Of a DNA stretch of 64,000 bases, positions 63,351 to 64,000 are shown one piece after another (within the stretch, counting starts at the first letter, position 1; every line of letters begins with the position of its first letter). A model generated the notes under the pieces. That model made no database searches. It was not told where the DNA came from and saw only the letters and a list, made by a program, of their open reading frames with translations. Position numbers and translations under genes: made by a program. The stretch spans positions 1,116,001-1,180,000 of the forward strand of contig OZ345380.1 of assembly GCA_977006965.1 (NCBI GenBank), read 5' to 3'. This DNA comes from Phymatolithon calcareum. Lineage: Eukaryota > Rhodophyta > Florideophyceae > Hapalidiales.

Positions 63351-63793
63351 TGTTGTTGGAGGTTATGGAGGAGATGAGGTGAAGGAAAAAGTTTGGTTGG
63401 AGTGAATTGGTTGAGTTGAAGATGAGTTGTGAGTGAATGAGTTCCTTAGTTTATTCACTTGGCGGACCTCAGGTCAAGACTATATAGACCTGAGAACACA
63501 ACCAGACTTGATCAAAACACTAATTGACGACGGAGACAGTCTAACCCTAAACAAATTTGTCATAATATCATATGACACGTGTAACATAAAAAATCAAGAA
63601 TCATCTACTGAGTGAGGGGAGTATGATTATCATACTCTTATCATACTTTGACACGTGTCACTGCCAATCTTCTTGATTCAAGGTTCTGAGACACTTTGAC
63701 ATTCGACTTGACACGTGTACACGTGTACCGAGATCATACCTTGATATTGAAGTGTGTTTGCGACTAGAGCTTCAAGCAATCACACTTCCACCA
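63351..63793 (-). repeat. 5' LTR of Copia copy 4 (family A)
   Basis: 443 bp, + strand TGTTGTTGGAGG...TTCCACCA (terminal A to C change). Flank on the right GAATG; flank on the left of the 3' LTR CGATG; no clean duplication. The first ~90 bp differ from the 3' LTR of the same element. Confidence 0.88.
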
Positions 63794-63975
63794 GAATGAT
63801 AGTACTAGCTGAATTTTCTGTTTCCAAGCATGGAAATTTGTCTCATTGAGTTTCTCGACCTTCAGCGTTCCTTGCGAGTTGTCCATTTTGGGGAGTGTGG
63901 GTCTTCTATTCTTGTCGAAAATCCGTTCGGGGAGTCCACTGCGAGTCAATCGAAGTTAACTATCAAGGCAATCTG
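63794..63975 (-). pseudogene. Copia fragment: end of leader and first 31 codons of gag
   Basis: MDNSQGTLKV starts at 63886 and reads to IQLVLSF, where the LTR of copy 4 begins. The leader part ends at 63975, where another LTR starts. This is a piece of a further - strand element (copy 5). Confidence 0.85.
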
Positions 63976-64000
63976 TGTTGTTGGAGGTTAGGGATAAGAT
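63976..64000 (-). repeat. Start of another family-A LTR, cut by the window edge
   Basis: TGTTGTTGGAGGTTAGGGAT matches the outer end of the - strand LTRs at 44366 and 63351; the remainder lies beyond the window. Confidence 0.8.

Overview
The window looks like nuclear DNA of an intron-poor eukaryote. Five ordinary genes are single open frames of 299 to 1452 codons, two more carry one or two short GT-AG introns (53-127 bp), one promoter has a clear TATA box, and about 27 kb is nested Ty1/copia LTR retrotransposons. A FANCD2 orthologue, an AdoMetDC proenzyme fused to an ODC-like domain and copia-type half-tRNA priming rule out a prokaryote. A multicellular red alga of the Chondrus type fits the gene structure and the repeat load, but that assignment is inference and no marker here proves it.

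1-12.3 kb holds no intact gene that I can support. It is a graveyard of small repeats: three copies of a ~270 bp SINE-like retroposon (two with target-site duplications), fragments of a LINE-type non-LTR element on both strands, a 29-30 bp minisatellite whose unit is a small hairpin and which a LINE tail has interrupted, two long imperfect foldbacks (2.4 and 5.5 kb) and a 102-bp tandem duplication.

12.4-36.1 kb is the gene region. In order: an AdoMetDC/ODC-like fusion (-) whose ODC half has lost the PLP lysine, preceded by a 42-codon uORF ending one base before the main ATG; FANCD2 (-) with the ubiquitin-acceptor lysine and a canonical E2F site in its short promoter; a membrane-anchored alpha/beta hydrolase (-) 180 bp further upstream; a 1104-residue disordered protein (+) with a twice-repeated 43-residue module and an acidic tail; a spliced coiled-coil protein (+); a spliced acidic protein (-); a degraded PIF/Harbinger-like DDE transposase (+); and an unknown 299-residue protein (-). 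No operon logic is expected. The two genes with clear cell-cycle ties are FANCD2 (DNA cross-link repair) and AdoMetDC (polyamine synthesis).

36.9-64 kb is a nested Copia cluster. Copy 0 (-, fragmented), copy 1 (+, full length with two nonsense codons), copy 2 (-, full length, pol interrupted by a solo LTR with a perfect CACTT duplication), copy 3 (+, a second LTR family, truncated), element D (+, a different Copia lineage, pol only) and copy 4 (-, full length, open 1350-codon gag-pol) can be told apart. All preserved primer sites match the anticodon arm of initiator tRNA-Met rather than its 3' end, as in Drosophila copia. The family-A LTRs carry four ACACGTGT (G-box) palindromes. Full-length copies lack matching target-site duplications and have mismatched 5' and 3' LTR subtypes, which points to exchange between elements after insertion.
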